In this document: positions 62,995 to 64,000 of the stretch, piece after piece | How the letters are laid out: each line of letters opens with the position of its first letter | Numbering within the stretch: position 1 is the stretch's first letter | Assembly: GCA_903865745.1 (NCBI GenBank) | Contig: CAIPKV010000053.1 | Span: 1 to 64,000 of the forward strand | Direction: 5' to 3' | Source of the DNA: an uncultured Verrucomicrobia subdivision 3 bacterium | Lineage (GTDB): Bacteria; Verrucomicrobiota; Verrucomicrobiia; Limisphaerales; UBA11358 | DNA: 64,000 nt | Notes under the pieces: model-generated | The model's input: only the letters and a program-made list of their open reading frames with translations | What the model was told of the DNA's origin: nothing | The model's database searches: none | Made by a program: the position numbers and the translations under genes

Positions 62995-64000
62995 ATGAAA
63001 ACAAAATCGCTCCTCCTCACCGCCGCTTTGGCACTGGCCGCAATTGCGCCCGCTGCCACCGCACAAACCAACCGGACCGACAAGGTCGAAACCAAAGAAC
63101 AGCGCGACGCCCGCATGGCGTGGTGGCGCGAGGCCAAGTTCGGCATGTTCATCCACTGGGGCGTGTATTCTGTGCCCGCTGGTTTTTATCATGACAAGCC
63201 CGTGCCCGGCATCGGCGAGTGGATCATGAACCGCGGCAAGATTCCCATGGCGGAATATCAGGCGTTCGCCAAACAGTTCAACCCGGTTAAGTTCGACGCC
63301 GATGCGTGGGTCAAGACCGCCAGCGACGCCGGCATGAAATACATTGTCATAACCTCGAAACATCATGACGGATTTGCGATGTTCGAAACGCAAGCCAGTC
63401 CGTGGAACATCGTGCAGGCGACGCCTTATGGCAAAGACCCGCTGAAAGACCTGGCCGCCGCGTGCCGGAAATATGGTATCAAGCTGGGCTTCTATTATTC
63501 GCAGGCGCAGGACTGGAACAACGGCGGGGCGGCTGCCGGCGGCAAGTGGGATCCGGCGCAGAAGCATGACATGGACGATTACATCGACAAAATTGCCGTG
63601 CCGCAGGTTAAGGAAATCCTCTCCAACTATGGCGAGTTTCCCGCCGTGCTCTGGTGGGACACGCCGCACGACATGAACTATGCGCGCGCCAAAAAACTTT
63701 ATGATGCTGTGCAGCAGTTGCGCCCCGACATCATCATGAACAACCGGCTCGGTGGCGGTTTCAAGGGCGACACGGAGACGCCGGAACAAAAGATTCCCGC
63801 GAAAGGTTTTCCGGGTCGCGACTGGGAAACCTGCATGACGCTCAATAATACCTGGGGCTTCAAACGCGACGACAACAATTGGAAATCCACCGCGACCCTC
63901 ATCCACAATCTTTGTGACATCGCCAGCAAGGGCGGTAATTATCTGCTCAACGTGGGGCCGACGAGCGAGGGGTTGATTCCCGCGCCGAGCATTGAACGGC
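62995..64000 (+). CDS. GH29 alpha-L-fucosidase (3' end outside window)
   Basis: The first 335 codons of a secreted GH29 alpha-L-fucosidase; the stop lies beyond the window. Signal peptide to about residue 23 (MKTKSLLLTAALALAAIAPA). Family blocks: WWREAKFGMFIHWGVYSVP, YIVITSKHHDGFAMFET, GFYYSQAQDWNNGG and FPAVLWWDTPHDM with the likely nucleophile Asp, then NVGPTSEGLIP. It would remove fucose, a component of rhamnogalacturonan II and xyloglucan side chains, consistent with its neighbours. Confidence 0.93.
   Translation, partial: MKTKSLLLTAALALAAIAPAATAQTNRTDKVETKEQRDARMAWWREAKFGMFIHWGVYSVPAGFYHDKPVPGIGEWIMNRGKIPMAEYQAFAKQFNPVKFDADAWVKTASDAGMKYIVITSKHHDGFAMFETQASPWNIVQATPYGKDPLKDLAAACRKYGIKLGFYYSQAQDWNNGGAAAGGKWDPAQKHDMDDYIDKIAVPQVKEILSNYGEFPAVLWWDTPHDMNYARAKKLYDAVQQLRPDIIMNNRLGGGFKGDTETPEQKIPAKGFPGRDWETCMTLNNTWGFKRDDNNWKSTATLIHNLCDIASKGGNYLLNVGPTSEGLIPAPSIER

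Overview
The window looks like a chromosomal segment of a Gram-negative PVC-group bacterium, most likely Verrucomicrobiota of the Pedosphaera/Limisphaera type. The reasons are a PEP-CTERM secreted protein, lipid A genes with an lpxC-fabZ fusion, a large DUF3857/transglutaminase-like exported protein, a Gfo/Idh/MocA oxidoreductase with a Tat-type signal, a TIGR03663-type membrane protein, and a pectin-degradation locus. The phylum is an inference from gene content; there is no rRNA gene in the window. No tRNA, rRNA, insertion sequence or CRISPR array was recognised.

Layout. 1-1200: a 21-bp tandem array (A) and a small Cys-rich PEP-CTERM protein. 1281-4481 (minus): rpsL-rpsG, a terminator, then fusA with its own promoter. 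4615-9100: an RNA m5C methyltransferase, a single-domain response regulator and aconitase A. 9198-22069 (minus): one long ribosomal cluster running rplB to rplQ with secY, map, infA, rpmJ and rpoA. It lacks rpsJ-rplC-rplD-rplW at its head, and lacks rpmD, adk and tuf. 22378-26720: a CobA/HemD fusion, ppnP and ligA. 26850-27170: array B. 27176-33263: a sugar isomerase-like gene, then a probable operon DoxX-like / Gfo-Idh-MocA / discoidin-like / TIGR03663-like / apbE. 33281-38619: an MFS transporter, array C ending in a 28-bp perfect palindrome, cardiolipin synthase, an orphan nuoA, a DJ-1/PfpI protein and a toxin-antitoxin pair. 38664-43765: a UvrD-type helicase, lpxA, lpxC-fabZ and two small hypothetical genes. 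43766-44819: a candidate small RNA and array D. 44820-53270: a double DUF3857 protein, a TPR protein, a Y-family polymerase, and grpE-dnaJ-rsmE. 53287-64000: a pectin/rhamnogalacturonan locus (two GH105, GH28, GH106, GH29 and a PKD protein) with no transporter or regulator in view.

The most unusual signal is a set of four tandem arrays (A-D) in gene-free DNA. Their unit sequences differ, but all share a 21-bp period, held without indels in three arrays and by compensated 20/22-bp steps in the fourth. Twenty-one bp is both seven codons and two helical turns of B-DNA, so either a heptapeptide-coding or a DNA-architectural role is conceivable. Units of different arrays can be partly aligned, which hints at one dispersed repeat family.

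Other regulatory structure is visible. The three translation operons have near-identical promoters (16-bp spacer, extended -10 starting TGA). The pectin locus has a 14-bp LacI-like palindrome next to a 10-bp tandem repeat. A small inverted repeat lies upstream of the Y-family polymerase gene. Short words recur in intra-operon gaps. The second half of the DUF3857 protein carries a transglutaminase fold whose catalytic Cys and His have been replaced.
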